Shown: positions 1 through 9,714, counted from the first letter of the stretch. The stretch is 64,000 bases of DNA from an uncultured Monoglobus sp. (GCA_947628795.1 CANRBF010000001.1:186001-250000); one strand, 5' to 3'. A program made the numbers and translations. The notes: generated by a model not told the origin, from the sequence alone.

Positions 1-522
1 TTTGACTATCAAAACGGGGTCGAAAAACTGACGGAGTTTTTAAATTCGGAGGGCTTTGAAGTCGAGCGCATACCCGTGGTTAAATATATGCCCGAACTTA
101 ACAGCACGAAAAATTTTCCCGACGAAACAAAGGCGGCTCTCACCGAAGCGATAAAGCCGTTCTGCGTGTGGAAAATGACTCTCGACGAGGAATATAAAGA
201 ATCGGAAGCGGGCTTTGAGAACAAAAGCTTCGGCGTAAACGCGAAATCTCGCGATGGCAAAATGAAAATCACGCTGCGCGGCAGGCTTGACTCCATAACC
301 GCGCCGGAGTTTCTCTCGGTTTACGAAAAAGCCGCGGCGGAAGATAAGCCCGAAAAAATCACGGTCGACGCGTCGGGGCTTGAATATATCTCGTCCGCCG
401 GACTGCGCGTTCTGCTTATCATGATAAAGCAGGTCGGAAACGGCAATATGACCGTTACGGGGCAGAACGAAACGGTGCAGACAATTTTCGATCAAACAGG
501 ATTCGCCGACCTTGTGTGCTGA
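1..522 (+). CDS. STAS-domain protein, C-terminal part (5' end outside window)
   Basis: The reading frame is open from the first base, so the gene starts before the window; an internal GTG/ATG would be a false start. The last ~95 residues form a STAS domain like that of anti-sigma-factor antagonists: a beta strand (KMKITLRGRLDS), the helix after APEF, then ITVDASGLEYISSAGLRVLL, where the serine in SSAGLR is at the position phosphorylated in SpoIIAA/RsbV relatives. The preceding ~75 residues are not recognised and belong to a larger N-terminal domain. In this family the role is partner switching with a kinase or anti-sigma factor in the cytoplasm. The full domain architecture, and so the pathway, cannot be read from this fragment. 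Confidence 0.75.
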   Translation, partial: FDYQNGVEKLTEFLNSEGFEVERIPVVKYMPELNSTKNFPDETKAALTEAIKPFCVWKMTLDEEYKESEAGFENKSFGVNAKSRDGKMKITLRGRLDSITAPEFLSVYEKAAAEDKPEKITVDASGLEYISSAGLRVLLIMIKQVGNGNMTVTGQNETVQTIFDQTGFADLVC

Positions 523-540
523 TACGAATATATAAGACAC

Positions 541-591
541 TGCAAAATAAACGGCGGCTGCGCGTGAGGCGTGCCGCCGATTTATTTTGCA
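541..591. terminator. Bidirectional terminator between convergent genes
   Basis: A long inverted repeat pairs 541-558 with 573-591 (17-18 base pairs with one bulge): TGCAAAATAA-CGGCGGC against its complement. It lies between the plus-strand STAS gene and the minus-strand MATE gene. The A/T-rich outer arms would give a U-rich 3' end on both strands. Confidence 0.8.
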
Positions 592-599
592 AAAAAACT

Positions 600-1991
600 T
601 TACATGCCCGGGCCGTGGGTCTTCATTCGTTTTTCGAGTTTGGTTCTGATGACCAAAAAGCAGCCCAGATGGACCAGGAAGGTCGCGAACCATGACATGG
701 GATATGATATGTACAGATTCTGTATCGTGTGAAACTGCTCCATTCGGAACACGGTGAATATCCACATTATCCTGATTCCGCACACGCCGATAAGCGATAC
801 GATCATCGGCATCAGCGAGTAACCCACTCCGCGCAGCGCGCCCACCATGACGTCCATCATTCCGGCGGTCGCCTGGGTCCTGGCTATTATATTCAGGCGG
901 TCGAGGCCCGCGCTGACGACCTCGGGATTCGAGGTGTATATTCCGACCAGCGGCTTTCCGAACACGCATACAAGATTGCCGAGCAGCAGTCCCACCACGG
1001 TCACGCAGACTTGGGCGTACACCACGGTTTTGTTTATCCTCTTCCATTTCATGGCGCCGAAGTTCTGGCTTGTGAACGTGACGGCGGCCTGATGGAACGC
1101 GTTCATCGCGATATACACGAACGACTCAAGGTTCTGCGCCGCGGCGTTTCCCGCCATTATTATCGGGCCGAACGAATTGACCGACGACTGGATAATAACG
1201 TTTGAGATCGAGAACATTATGCCTTGGAATCCCGCGGGCAGACCGATCCTGAATATCGTCAAGAGCTTATCCTTGTCTATCCTGAGGGCTTTGAGGTGAA
1301 GGCGTATCGCGCCCTTTTCGCGCATCAGGCAGCGGGTCACCATATACGCAGAAACGCACTGGGAGATAACTGTCGCCAGAGCGACGCCCGCCACATCCAT
1401 CTTGAATATGATAACAAAGACCAGATTCAGCGCCACGTTTATAACGCCCGCTGTTATCAGAAAATACAGAGGCCGCCGCGTGTCGCCTATGCCGCGCAGT
1501 ATGGCGCTGCCGAAGTTATATATCATCGTGGCGGTCATGCCCAGAAAATATATCCTGAGATACAGCACCGCAAGAGGCAACACCTCGGCGGGGGTCTGCA
1601 TGAGCTCAAGTATCCACTTGGCTCCGCCCACGCCTATCACCGTAAGTAAAATACCGCTCAGCAGGCTGAGCAGCATCGAGGTATGCACCGTTCTTGTCAG
1701 CGCCTTGACGTCCTTGGAGCCGAAAAATCTGGCTGTCATAACGTTGGTCGCCACCGACAGACCGATAAACAAATTGGTTATCAGGCCGATGATCGAGGTG
1801 TTTGAGCCCACCGCCGCCAGAGAATTGTCTCCCGCGAATTTGCCCACCACCACGATATCCATCGCGTTGAACATGAGCTGGAGCACGCCGCTTGCCATAA
1901 GGGGCGCGGAATACAGCAGCATCTTTTTGAGTATGGGGCCGCTGCACATGTCCATTTCATAGCTTTTTGTATTGGTTTTGTTCAAATTCAA
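600..1991 (-). CDS. MATE family efflux transporter
   Basis: A polytopic membrane protein of 463 residues, the normal length for MATE multidrug/Na+ or H+ antiporters, with about twelve hydrophobic segments. Diagnostic stretches include the N-terminal LYSAPLMASGVLQLMFNAMD with VVVGKFAG, and the second-half repeat beginning at FRIGLPAGFQGIMFSISNV. The start is a TTG whose TTGA overlaps the ribF stop, preceded by a purine-rich AAGAAGAG; an ATG eleven codons later is the alternative. It is translationally linked to ribF and is the last gene of the rimP-infB operon, ending at the hairpin near 541-591. The substrate cannot be deduced. Confidence 0.9.
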   Translation of the reverse strand: MNLNKTNTKSYEMDMCSGPILKKMLLYSAPLMASGVLQLMFNAMDIVVVGKFAGDNSLAAVGSNTSIIGLITNLFIGLSVATNVMTARFFGSKDVKALTRTVHTSMLLSLLSGILLTVIGVGGAKWILELMQTPAEVLPLAVLYLRIYFLGMTATMIYNFGSAILRGIGDTRRPLYFLITAGVINVALNLVFVIIFKMDVAGVALATVISQCVSAYMVTRCLMREKGAIRLHLKALRIDKDKLLTIFRIGLPAGFQGIMFSISNVIIQSSVNSFGPIIMAGNAAAQNLESFVYIAMNAFHQAAVTFTSQNFGAMKWKRINKTVVYAQVCVTVVGLLLGNLVCVFGKPLVGIYTSNPEVVSAGLDRLNIIARTQATAGMMDVMVGALRGVGYSLMPMIVSLIGVCGIRIMWIFTVFRMEQFHTIQNLYISYPMSWFATFLVHLGCFLVIRTKLEKRMKTHGPGM

Positions 1992-2935
1992 ATCTCTTCT
2001 TTCTCGAAATATTCAAGCGCGGCTTTTTTGTCGCGCTCAAGCTGAGCCTCAAGCTCCTTGACGCCGCTGAACTTGACGATCGGGCGCAGGAATTTGCGGA
2101 ACTCGATCTCTATCTCCTTGCCGTACAGATCGCCATCGTGGTCAAAAAGATACGTCTCGATGCTGGGCTCGTCGGTGCCGACCGTGGGTTTGCCGCCCAC
2201 GTTTGTTATCGCTCTGTGCCACTTGCCGCCGACCTTGGCGCGGGTTATGTACACGCCGAACTTTGGCACCACGTGAAAGTCGGGCAGCCTTATGTTGGCG
2301 GTCGGGAAGCCTATGCGGTGCCCGAGACCCGCTCCGTGCTCCACCCGGCGGGTGACCGAAAAATACCTGCCAAGATACACCGCCGCTTCCTCCATCTCGC
2401 CCGAAGCTATCAGCTGACGTATCAGCGTGCTTGACACCGGGCAGTCGAGGCTTTTGCACTCGGCTATGCGGACCTTTATGCCGTGCTTTCCGCACAGCTC
2501 TTTAAGGTTCTCGGTATTGCCCTTGCCGCGGAAGCCGTAGTGATAATTAAAGCCCGCGCACACAAACTTGGCGTCGAACTTTTCCACAAGATATTTTTCC
2601 ACAAACTCGGTGTACGGGATCTTCATGTACTCCTGCGTGAACCGCTCGGCGATCACGATATCGACGCCTCGGTCGTATAGTATCCTTAGCCGCTTTTTAA
2701 AAAGGTTCACGTTTTTTATGTCGGTGTTGGTTATCACGCTTTTTGGTATGTTGCGGAACATATACACCGCGGACTTCAGATTATTCTCTCGGGCGTATTT
2801 CACGACCGTGTCGACTATCTCAAGGTGCCCCAGGTGCATGGCGTCAAACACCCCGAGAGCGACCGCGGTGTTTTTAAGTTTTAAATTGTCAAGGTCATGT
2901 CGGTTGAACCACTCGTCCTGAGCGTAATACTCCAT
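1988..2935 (-). CDS. ribF: Bifunctional riboflavin kinase / FAD synthetase
   Basis: Converts riboflavin to FMN and then FAD in the cytosol. The 315-residue length is typical. The N-terminal adenylyltransferase domain carries the nucleotide-binding GVFDAMHLGHLE signature at about residues 28-39 (Ala where Gly is more usual) and the second motif SSTLIRQLI. The C-terminal flavokinase domain has HRIGFPTANI and TNVGGKPTVG. The gene follows truB after 12 bases and overlaps the MATE start by four, so it belongs to the rimP-nusA-infB transcription unit, its usual place in Firmicutes. The start is preceded by AAGGAG. Confidence 0.95.
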   Translation of the reverse strand: MEYYAQDEWFNRHDLDNLKLKNTAVALGVFDAMHLGHLEIVDTVVKYARENNLKSAVYMFRNIPKSVITNTDIKNVNLFKKRLRILYDRGVDIVIAERFTQEYMKIPYTEFVEKYLVEKFDAKFVCAGFNYHYGFRGKGNTENLKELCGKHGIKVRIAECKSLDCPVSSTLIRQLIASGEMEEAAVYLGRYFSVTRRVEHGAGLGHRIGFPTANIRLPDFHVVPKFGVYITRAKVGGKWHRAITNVGGKPTVGTDEPSIETYLFDHDGDLYGKEIEIEFRKFLRPIVKFSGVKELEAQLERDKKAALEYFEKEEI

Positions 2936-2947
2936 ATATAAACTCCT

Positions 2948-3847
2948 TCAGTAAAACGTTTTTAAAATCGTAAATCTGTTATTCTCGCGCTTTGAGAGCG
3001 TGAGGAAATTGTTGTTTTCATCGTATATTCTGTAAATTCCGCCTTCTTCGGTTCTATCGGGCGCGTGAACTTTGACGCCGTTTCTGACCATCGCAGCGGC
3101 CTTGGCGCCGAGCGCGACCGCTTTGTATTCCTCAAAAACCGCGTCGGTCGGCGTTAAAAACGACATGTCGCCGCTCTCATTCATTTCGGCGATCTCATCC
3201 AAAGTACAGCTTTCGGCGGCCGCGAATCTGCCGCTCCTTGTCCGCTTAAGACCCGACATATGTGCGAAGCAGCCGAGCTCCTCGCCGATATCCTCGCAGA
3301 GCGTTCGGATATATGTGCCCTTTGAGCATGAGACCCGCATAGAAAACCCGCGAACACCGACTTTCGGCTCGCAGTTTATAATTTCAATTTTGGATATCCG
3401 AACCGTCCGGGGTTTTCTTTCGACCTCAACGCCTTGCCGTGCCAGCTCGTACAGCTTTTTGCCGTTCACTTTTATCGCCGAATACATGGGCGGCACCTGG
3501 CTTATATCGCCGATAAATTTTCGCGCCGCCGCCTTTATATCGTCCTCGGTCAGCTCAAACCCGCTCATATCGGCGGTCTTTGTCGGTCGACCCGAGGAAT
3601 CCTGCGTGTCGGTGGCGCTGCCCAGAGTGACGCGCGCGATATATTCCTTATCGGAGGCGGTCAGCATATCGGCGGCTTTGGTGGCGCGCCCTACGCACAT
3701 CGGCAACACGCCCTCGGCGTCCGGGTCGAGAGTGCCGGTATGGCCGATTTTTCTCGTGCCGAGCAGCCGCCTGAGACGGTTCACCACATCGTGAGAAGTC
3801 ATGCCGGGCGGCTTATACACGTTTATTATCCCGCTCAGCTGCGCCAT
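2948..3847 (-). CDS. truB: tRNA pseudouridine-55 synthase
   Basis: Makes pseudouridine 55 in the T-loop of tRNAs. 299 residues, normal length. The N-terminus GIINVYKPPGMTSHDVVN and the catalytic motif HTGTLDPDAEGVLP, with the nucleophilic aspartate at about residue 42, are diagnostic. PPMYSAIKVNGKKLYELAR and KGTYIRTLCEDIGEELG follow in the expected order, and a C-terminal region resembling a PUA domain completes it. Its first codons overlap the end of nrnA by 13 bases, so the two are translationally coupled. The order rbfA-nrnA-truB-ribF is the classical Firmicutes one. Confidence 0.96.
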   Translation of the reverse strand: MAQLSGIINVYKPPGMTSHDVVNRLRRLLGTRKIGHTGTLDPDAEGVLPMCVGRATKAADMLTASDKEYIARVTLGSATDTQDSSGRPTKTADMSGFELTEDDIKAAARKFIGDISQVPPMYSAIKVNGKKLYELARQGVEVERKPRTVRISKIEIINCEPKVGVRGFSMRVSCSKGTYIRTLCEDIGEELGCFAHMSGLKRTRSGRFAAAESCTLDEIAEMNESGDMSFLTPTDAVFEEYKAVALGAKAAAMVRNGVKVHAPDRTEEGGIYRIYDENNNFLTLSKRENNRFTILKTFY

Positions 3848-4791
3848 CTTTTATCAAGTTCCTTTGAAAGCTCTTCCACGATCTCGTCAACGCTCTTGTC
3901 GAACACGCTGTAGCCGCTGGCGTGATGGTGTCCGCCGCCGCCGAACACAGCCGCAAGCTCCGCCACGTCAACATATTCATTTGAGCGCAGACTGATTTTG
4001 TATTCTCCGCCCATGCGCCGTCTTATGTACACTCCCACTTCAATGCCCTCAACGCTGCCCGGGATAGTCACGATCCCGGTTGCCTCCGACTCGGTTATGC
4101 CCGCGCGAGCGAGGTCCTCGTCCGAAATATAAACCACCGCGGCTCTGCCACCGCAGATAATCTTGAGCTTCTCAAGGGCGGTGCGCATCAGATCGTAATA
4201 CCCGATCGACTTGGTCGTGAACAGCGCCCGCGACATTCGCGCGAAGTCTATTCCGACATCTATCAGCGCGGCGGCCGTTCTCAAAGTATTGCCCGTCACA
4301 TTGGTATACTTGAAATTCCCCGTGTCGGTCACAAGACCGATATAAATATTCGTCGCAATATCGCGGGTGATCTCCGCTCCCATCTCCCGAAGCAGCATAT
4401 ATATCAGCTCGCAGGTAGAGGATATCGCGGTGAACACCGTGCAGCTGCAGGCGAATATCTTATGGGTGATATGGTGATCTATCGCGGCCGTGTTAGGGTG
4501 GCTCAAAAACGCGTCCTTATAAACGTCAAGCCTTTGTGAATCGGCGCAGTCAAGGGCCACCAAAAGGTCGCAGTCCTCGATCTCAAGCGAAGGGTCATCG
4601 CCTCTGACAACCAGCGCGCTCGCCTGAGCGTCGGGCAGCTCGGGCAGAAAAACCCGCGTCCGCTTGCCCATGCGATTGAGCGCGAGACTGAGCGCGTACG
4701 CGCTGCCCATCGCGTCACCGTCAGGGTGGGTATGCACGAACATACCCACCTTGGATGAATTTTCTAAAATCGGTATAAGCTGTTTAAACAT
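3835..4791 (-). CDS. nrnA: DHH phosphoesterase NrnA (oligoribonuclease / pAp phosphatase)
   Basis: Degrades 2-5 nucleotide RNA fragments and dephosphorylates 3'-phosphoadenosine 5'-phosphate in NrnA relatives. The DHH-family metal motifs appear in order: FVHTHPDGDAMGSAYALS near residue 18, LVALDCAD, the DHH core in AAIDHHITHK, and the C-terminal DHHA1 motif FGGGGHHHASGY near residue 290. Length 318 is typical. It lies between rbfA (21-base gap) and truB (overlapping), the standard position of this gene in Clostridia and Bacilli. Confidence 0.92.
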   Translation of the reverse strand: MFKQLIPILENSSKVGMFVHTHPDGDAMGSAYALSLALNRMGKRTRVFLPELPDAQASALVVRGDDPSLEIEDCDLLVALDCADSQRLDVYKDAFLSHPNTAAIDHHITHKIFACSCTVFTAISSTCELIYMLLREMGAEITRDIATNIYIGLVTDTGNFKYTNVTGNTLRTAAALIDVGIDFARMSRALFTTKSIGYYDLMRTALEKLKIICGGRAAVVYISDEDLARAGITESEATGIVTIPGSVEGIEVGVYIRRRMGGEYKISLRSNEYVDVAELAAVFGGGGHHHASGYSVFDKSVDEIVEELSKELDKRWRS

Positions 4792-4812
4792 TTAACTACC
4801 TCTCAAATCGGT

Positions 4813-5151
4813 TTACAGGTCCCGCAGAAGTTTGCTGATATGAGCGCCGTACTCTATGCTGTCATCCTCCACAAAGGTGAACTCGGGAGTCTGTCGCAGA
4901 TTCACGCGGCGGCTTATCTCTTTTCTGATATAGCCTCCCGCGCTTTTGAGCGCCGCAAACGCGTCTTTTTTGACTTTTTCATCGCCCATAACGCTGATGC
5001 CCGCTTTCGCGTACTTTAAGTCTTTAGTCACCCGCACCGATACCACCGATATCATCTGCGGTATCCTCGGGTCCTTGAGCTCGCGTATTATCGACGAAAG
5101 CTCTCTCTTTATCTCCTCGGAGACCCTGTCGGTTCTGCTGTAATTTGCCAT
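4813..5151 (-). CDS. rbfA: 30S ribosome-binding factor A
   Basis: Small KH-fold protein that helps mature the 30S subunit and 16S rRNA 5' end. 112 residues, normal length. The N-terminal RTDRVSEEIKRELSSIIRELKDPRI and the central VSVVRVTKDLKYAKAGISV-like stretch match the family, as does RRVNLRQTPEFTFVEDDSIEYG near the end. It is 19 bases downstream of infB and 21 upstream of nrnA in the same unit. Confidence 0.95.
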   Translation of the reverse strand: MANYSRTDRVSEEIKRELSSIIRELKDPRIPQMISVVSVRVTKDLKYAKAGISVMGDEKVKKDAFAALKSAGGYIRKEISRRVNLRQTPEFTFVEDDSIEYGAHISKLLRDL

Positions 5152-5170
5152 ATATTTTCCTCCGGTTTAT

Positions 5171-7438
5171 TTACTCGGGTTCCACCTGCGCCATAATATA
5201 CGCCTCAATGACATCTCCGTCCTTGATGTCGTTATAATTGCTGATGCTGAGACCGCACTCGTAACCGGCGTTTACCTCGCGGACGTCGTCCTTAAATCTC
5301 TTGAGCGAGGCGAGCTCGCCCTCGTGGATAACGATTCCGTCGCGCACCACGCGCACAAGACTGTCGCGTCTGATCTTTCCGTCGGTGACATAAGCGCCGC
5401 CGATCGTGCCGACACCCGAGACCTTGAACGTGGTCCTGATCTCCACGTGTCCGGTGATCTCCTCGCGGAACGTGGGCTCAAGCATACCTTTCATGGCCTT
5501 TTCTATATCCTCTATCGCGTCGTAGATCACGCGGTACATGCGCAGATCGACATCCGAATCCTCGGCCGCGGCGCTGGCGCCCGCCGTGGGACGAACGTTG
5601 AAGCCGACTATTATCGCGTTTGACGCGCTGGCGAGCATAACGTCGGACTCGGTTATGGCGCCCACAGCGCCGTGGATAACCGAGACGCGCACCTCGTCGT
5701 TTGAAATACGCTCAAGCGACTGCTTGACCGCCTCGACGCTGCCCTGAACGTCGGCCTTGACGATTATGTTGAGCTCCTTCATCTTGCCCGCCTCGATATG
5801 CTCAAACAGATTGTCGAGCGAGATCGCGGTATTCGCCGTCAGACGCTCCTGTTTCTCCTTGAACTTTCGGTTCTCAACGACCGCGCGGGCGCGTCTCTCG
5901 TCATTTACAACATAGAACTCGTCGCCGCCCTCGGGCACCTCCGAAAGTCCCAAGATCTCGACCGGTATCGAGGGGCCCGCCTTTTTGACCGACTTTCCCT
6001 TGTCGTTATTCATGGCGCGCACTCTGCCCATCGCAGTTCCGGCAACCACCAGATCGCCCACGCGCAAAGTTCCGTTCTGGACCAGAACGGTCGCCACCGA
6101 GCCGCGGCCCTTGTCGAGCTGCGATTCTATGACCGTACCCTTGGCCTTTCTGTCGGGGTTGGCCTTAAGCTCCTTCATTTCGGCTACCAGCAGCACCATC
6201 TCAAGCAGCTGCTTGATGTTCTGCTTTTTCTTTGCCGATATCTCGACGCAGATCGTGTCGCCGCCCCATTCCTCGGGAACCAGGTTATGCTCCATAAGCT
6301 CCTGCTTCACGCGCTCGGGGTTGGCGCCTTCTTTATCTATTTTGTTTATCGCCACGATTATCGAAACGTTCGCGGCTTTCGCGTGGTTTATCGCCTCGAC
6401 CGTCTGAGGCATGATTCCGTCGTCGGCCGCCACGACCAGTATGGCTATGTCGGTCACCAGCGCGCCCCTCGCGCGCATCGCGGTGAACGCCTCATGTCCG
6501 GGCGTGTCGAGGAAGGTTATCTTCTTATCGCCCACGCGGACGCGGTGAGCGCCGATATGCTGCGTGATTCCGCCGAACTCGCCCTCGGTCACATTGGTGT
6601 GTCTTATGGCGTCGAGCAGCGACGTCTTTCCGTGGTCGACATGGCCCATGACCACAACGACCGGAGAACGCGGCTTCAGCTGCTCGGGTGAATCCTCGAA
6701 GTCATCAAATAGTTTTTCCTCTTCGGTGAGAATTATTTCTTTTTCGTAAGTTCCGCCCATTTCCTCAACTATGAGCGAGGCGGTATCAAAGTCGATAGTC
6801 TCGTTGACCGTGGCCATGATTCCCAAAAGCATCAGCTTTTTGATGATCTCGGCGGGAGATTTTTTCATCCTGCTCGCGAGCTCGCCCGCGGTGATCTCGT
6901 TAGGTATGAGAACATGGATCGGCTCTGCTTTTTTCTTTTTCTTTTCGACCTTTTTGAAAACGTTTTCGGGCTTGCGCTTCTGTTTTGTGCTGTGCTGCTG
7001 GCGCTGCTGCTGTTTCTTTTTCTGGTTTATCTTCTGCTTCTTGTCGCCCTGTTTGACGTTTTCGGGTATAAGCTCCTCTATCTTCTCGTCGTCTATGCGG
7101 TCAAGATCGACGTTGTTGACTCTGGTGTCGACCGTTCTGGTCTTTCTGCCGATCTCGATCTCGGTCATGGGCGCGAAGTCGCGCTCCACCTCCTGAGTCT
7201 CGCCTTTGTCCTGCTTTTTGCGCAGAGGCTGCTCCTTTTTGACCTTCTTCTCTATAACCGAGAAGTTTTTCGCCATATTTTTCTGGGTGAGATACTCAAA
7301 AATCACGTCCAGCTCATACTCGTTTAAGGCGCTCATGTGATTCTTGGTCGAAACGCCGTAATCGTGCAGTATTTTCACGATATCCTTGCTCGGAAAACCG
7401 AATATCTTGGATAACTCATAAGCTCGTATTTTTTCCAT
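5171..7438 (-). CDS. infB: Translation initiation factor IF-2
   Basis: GTPase that places initiator tRNA on the ribosome. 755 residues. An IF2_N winged domain (residues 1-50) is followed by a Lys/Gln-rich linker (about 60-170), a second IF2_N domain (~170-230), the G domain with [13 protein letters not shown] at ~260-273, DTPGHEAF and NKID, and then the beta-barrel and tRNA-binding domains ending in [11 protein letters not shown]. The start overlaps the end of ylxQ by 23 bases, a conserved coupling. The gene is the centre of the nusA-infB operon. The unstructured linker is low-complexity and is expected to vary between species. Confidence 0.97.
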   Translation of the reverse strand: MEKIRAYELSKIFGFPSKDIVKILHDYGVSTKNHMSALNEYELDVIFEYLTQKNMAKNFSVIEKKVKKEQPLRKKQDKGETQEVERDFAPMTEIEIGRKTRTVDTRVNNVDLDRIDDEKIEELIPENVKQGDKKQKINQKKKQQQRQQHSTKQKRKPENVFKKVEKKKKKAEPIHVLIPNEITAGELASRMKKSPAEIIKKLMLLGIMATVNETIDFDTASLIVEEMGGTYEKEIILTEEEKLFDDFEDSPEQLKPRSPVVVVMGHVDHGKTSLLDAIRHTNVTEGEFGGITQHIGAHRVRVGDKKITFLDTPGHEAFTAMRARGALVTDIAILVVAADDGIMPQTVEAINHAKAANVSIIVAINKIDKEGANPERVKQELMEHNLVPEEWGGDTICVEISAKKKQNIKQLLEMVLLVAEMKELKANPDRKAKGTVIESQLDKGRGSVATVLVQNGTLRVGDLVVAGTAMGRVRAMNNDKGKSVKKAGPSIPVEILGLSEVPEGGDEFYVVNDERRARAVVENRKFKEKQERLTANTAISLDNLFEHIEAGKMKELNIIVKADVQGSVEAVKQSLERISNDEVRVSVIHGAVGAITESDVMLASASNAIIVGFNVRPTAGASAAAEDSDVDLRMYRVIYDAIEDIEKAMKGMLEPTFREEITGHVEIRTTFKVSGVGTIGGAYVTDGKIRRDSLVRVVRDGIVIHEGELASLKRFKDDVREVNAGYECGLSISNYNDIKDGDVIEAYIMAQVEPE

Positions 7439-7772
7439 TATTTACATCAACCCTTTCTGCTAACTCTGTTATGCGATCCGCGAACCCTTTATCGGTCACC
7501 GCGGCCGTTACCGCGTATTCTCTGCCGATCGCGGCTCCGAATCTGCCGCGCCCGCAAAGAGTGATAATAGGGATCCCCCTGCTCTCGCACATATTCCTGT
7601 ATTTTTTAACGGTATTTTCCGAAGCATCGTCGCTCATCAATACCAAATGCGCCTTGTTTCTTCTCACGGCCTCGGCGGTCCTTCCGTCTCCGGCCGCCAG
7701 CTTTCCGGCTCTCATGCAGAGGCCTATGAAACCCAGCAGATTTTTAAGCCCGCGCGTTTCGGGATTATCCAT
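7416..7772 (-). CDS. ylxQ: L7Ae-family RNA-binding protein YlxQ
   Basis: Small L7Ae/L30e-type protein expected to bind kink-turn RNA; its exact role in bacteria is still vague. 118 residues. [20 protein letters not shown] near the N-terminus and [20 protein letters not shown] are the family signatures, followed by [20 protein letters not shown]. Its start overlaps ylxR by eight bases and its end overlaps infB by 23. This nusA-ylxR-ylxQ-infB placement is conserved in Firmicutes and strongly supports the call. Confidence 0.88.
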   Translation of the reverse strand: MDNPETRGLKNLLGFIGLCMRAGKLAAGDGRTAEAVRRNKAHLVLMSDDASENTVKKYRNMCESRGIPIITLCGRGRFGAAIGREYAVTAAVTDKGFADRITELAERVDVNNGKNTSL

Positions 7773-8013
7773 TATCGTCCGCCTCCGCTCTCAGTCTGTC
7801 ATATATCTCCGGCTCGATCTTCCGCCGAAAATTCCGCTCAAGGACTTTTTTTCTTTGGGCGTCGGGCAGGCAGCCGCCGCATATATACAACCCGCGGTGC
7901 TGGGCTTTCTGCGCTTTGTCCACGCGGATGCCGCCGTCCGAAGTCTCCACAATACGGATAAGCTCCCGCTTTTCAAATCGGCCCCTGCACGCCGCGCACA
8001 TTCTTATCGGCAT
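7765..8013 (-). CDS. ylxR: YlxR family RNA-binding protein (DUF448)
   Basis: 82-residue basic protein of the YlxR/DUF448 family, a putative nucleic-acid-binding protein encoded with nusA. The N-terminal MPIRMCAACRGRFEKRELIRI and the later HRGLYICGGCLPDAQRKK, each with paired cysteines, are the family motifs. The start codon shares a base with the nusA stop (TAATG), so translation is coupled. It ends inside the ylxQ start region. Confidence 0.9.
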   Translation of the reverse strand: MPIRMCAACRGRFEKRELIRIVETSDGGIRVDKAQKAQHRGLYICGGCLPDAQRKKVLERNFRRKIEPEIYDRLRAEADDNG

Positions 8014-9125
8014 TATTGATCTCTGCCGAGTATCTCGGCGACCTCGCTTTCCATGTCAGCCTCGGACGAGCTGTTATCTTCGCCCTCCTCGCCGATCTGA
8101 TCGTCGGGCAGTGAGCTGAGGTCTATCTTCCAGCCGGTGAGACGCGCCGCCAGGCGAACATTCTGACCCTCGCGGCCGATAGCGAGCGAGAGCTGGCTCT
8201 CGGGTACCACTACCTTGCACATCTTTTCATCGGGCAAAACGCTTATCGAAACGACCTCCGCCGGACTCAGCGCGTTTGACACGAACTCGGCCGGATCGTC
8301 GCTGTATCTGATTATGTCTATCTTTTCGCCGCGCAGCTCGTCGATAACGTTCTGCACTCTCATGCCCTTGGGACCTATGCAGGTGCCGACCGGATCGACG
8401 TTATTGACTGTGGACGCCACCGCGATCTTTGATCTGGAGCCCGCCTCACGGGAAATTCCCTTGAACTCGATAATGCCCTGAGCGATCTCCGGGACCTCGA
8501 GCTCAAAAAGACATCTTACCAGTCCGGGGTGAGAGCGCGAAACGACCAGATGAGCGCCCTTAACGCTGTCGGCTATCTCCACAACGAACACCTTGTAGCG
8601 CTCCCCGACCTTGTAATTGTCGTGCTTTACCTGCTCGTTTGTCATCAGCACCGACTCGGTGCCGTCTATATCCAGCATAACGTTTCTGCGGTCGATCTTT
8701 CTGACGATAGCGTTGGCGATGTTGTTCTCGCGTCCGCTGTACTCGTCGACCATTTTTTCTCTCTCGGCCTCGCGAATCCTCTGGAAAACCACCTGCCGCG
8801 CGGTCTGAGCCGCGATCCTGCCGAACGACGAGGGAGTCACCTCGAACTCAACAACGTCGCCGACCTCGTATTCGGGCTTTATGTCGCGGGCGTCCAGCAC
8901 CGATATCTCGGTCTCTCTGTCCTCCACTTCCTCAACCACATTTTTTCTCGCGTAGATCTTTATCTCGCCGTCCTCGGAATACTTTACGTTTATATCCGAG
9001 ACTGCTCCGAAATTCTTTTTGTAAGCGGAAATCAGCGCGCTGGACAGAGCGTCAAGCACAATGTCCTTGCTTATGCCTTTTTCCTCCTCGATCTCATCCA
9101 ATAAGTTAAAAAGCTCTGAACTCAT
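8013..9125 (-). CDS. nusA: Transcription termination/antitermination factor NusA
   Basis: Binds RNA polymerase and nascent RNA, controlling pausing and termination. 370 residues, the short Firmicutes form without the C-terminal acidic repeats of proteobacterial NusA. The N-terminal polymerase-binding domain begins MSSELFNLLDEIEEEKGISKD. An S1 domain follows at about 130-200. Two KH domains include SKIAVASTVNNVDPVGTCIG with GPKGMRVQNVIDEL, then LSLAIGREGQNVRLAARLTG. The tail is acidic (DDQIGEEGEDNSSSEAD). It is the second gene of the operon, 51 bases after rimP. Confidence 0.96.
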   Translation of the reverse strand: MSSELFNLLDEIEEEKGISKDIVLDALSSALISAYKKNFGAVSDINVKYSEDGEIKIYARKNVVEEVEDRETEISVLDARDIKPEYEVGDVVEFEVTPSSFGRIAAQTARQVVFQRIREAEREKMVDEYSGRENNIANAIVRKIDRRNVMLDIDGTESVLMTNEQVKHDNYKVGERYKVFVVEIADSVKGAHLVVSRSHPGLVRCLFELEVPEIAQGIIEFKGISREAGSRSKIAVASTVNNVDPVGTCIGPKGMRVQNVIDELRGEKIDIIRYSDDPAEFVSNALSPAEVVSISVLPDEKMCKVVVPESQLSLAIGREGQNVRLAARLTGWKIDLSSLPDDQIGEEGEDNSSSEADMESEVAEILGRDQ

Positions 9126-9176
9126 TTTTCTGAAACATCCTCTCTTTATTTAGTTTTGCGCGGGCGGCAAATACGC

Positions 9177-9641
9177 CTAAAAATCAAAATGAATATTGGC
9201 TCTCGCCGCGTCCGCTCTCGGTATCGTTATTTTCTCGCCGCCTGTGTCAACGGTTAAATTATTTTCATCATCTATCGAAACCAGTGTTCCGGTGAGCAGC
9301 TTGCTGCCGTTTAACGCCTTGTACAAATGAACGTCTATCGTCTCGCCGACCGCTTTTTCAAAATGCTCTCTGTGGCGCAGCCGCCGCTCTATGCCCGGAG
9401 ACGACACCTCGAGATAATAATTCTGCGGTATCGGATCGTGTTTGTCGAGTATCTCGCCGATCTTCCGCGAATAATCCTCGCATTCGTCGATGCTGATCCC
9501 GCCCGGCTTATCCAGAAATATTCTCAAAAAGCGGGCGCCGCCCTCCTTGGCGAACTCCACATCATAGATCTCAAGCCCGCTGTCCTCGGCCGGCTTCAGC
9601 GCCAGGTCATATACAATTTTTTCGGTTTTGCTCAGCTGCAT
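9177..9641 (-). CDS. rimP: Ribosome maturation factor RimP
   Basis: Needed for assembly of the 30S subunit. The start is taken at an ATG (154 residues, MQLSKTEKIV) because AAAGGTGG sits six bases before it; a GTG three codons upstream overlaps that ribosome-binding site. Motifs include AEDSGLEIYDVEFAKEGGAR, LRIFLDKPGGISIDECEDYS and YYLEVSSPGIERRLRHREHF, all typical. First gene of the rimP-nusA-infB operon; promoter at 9715-9743. Confidence 0.95.
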   Translation of the reverse strand: MQLSKTEKIVYDLALKPAEDSGLEIYDVEFAKEGGARFLRIFLDKPGGISIDECEDYSRKIGEILDKHDPIPQNYYLEVSSPGIERRLRHREHFEKAVGETIDVHLYKALNGSKLLTGTLVSIDDENNLTVDTGGEKITIPRADAARANIHFDF

Positions 9642-9659
9642 AATACCCACCTTTCAATA

Positions 9660-9689
9660 CTAAAGAGTGAGGTCTCCCTCACTCTTTAG
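9660..9689 (-). promoter_or_regulatory. Perfect 13-bp hairpin in the rimP-nusA leader
   Basis: An uninterrupted inverted repeat pairs 9660-9672 with 9677-9689 around a four-base loop (TCTC), ending 18 bases before the rimP start and 26 bases downstream of the promoter -10. In the transcript it would form a stable hairpin followed only by UAUUG, so it is not a good intrinsic terminator. A leader regulatory element or a transcript-stabilising hairpin fits better. Confidence 0.6.
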
Positions 9690-9714
9690 CCGATATTCTA
9701 CATACAACATATTT

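Noticed and set aside
40-1047. Minus-strand open frame of 335 codons over the STAS gene and the MATE end
   Set aside because: Crosses the terminator and lies antisense or out of frame to two recognised genes.
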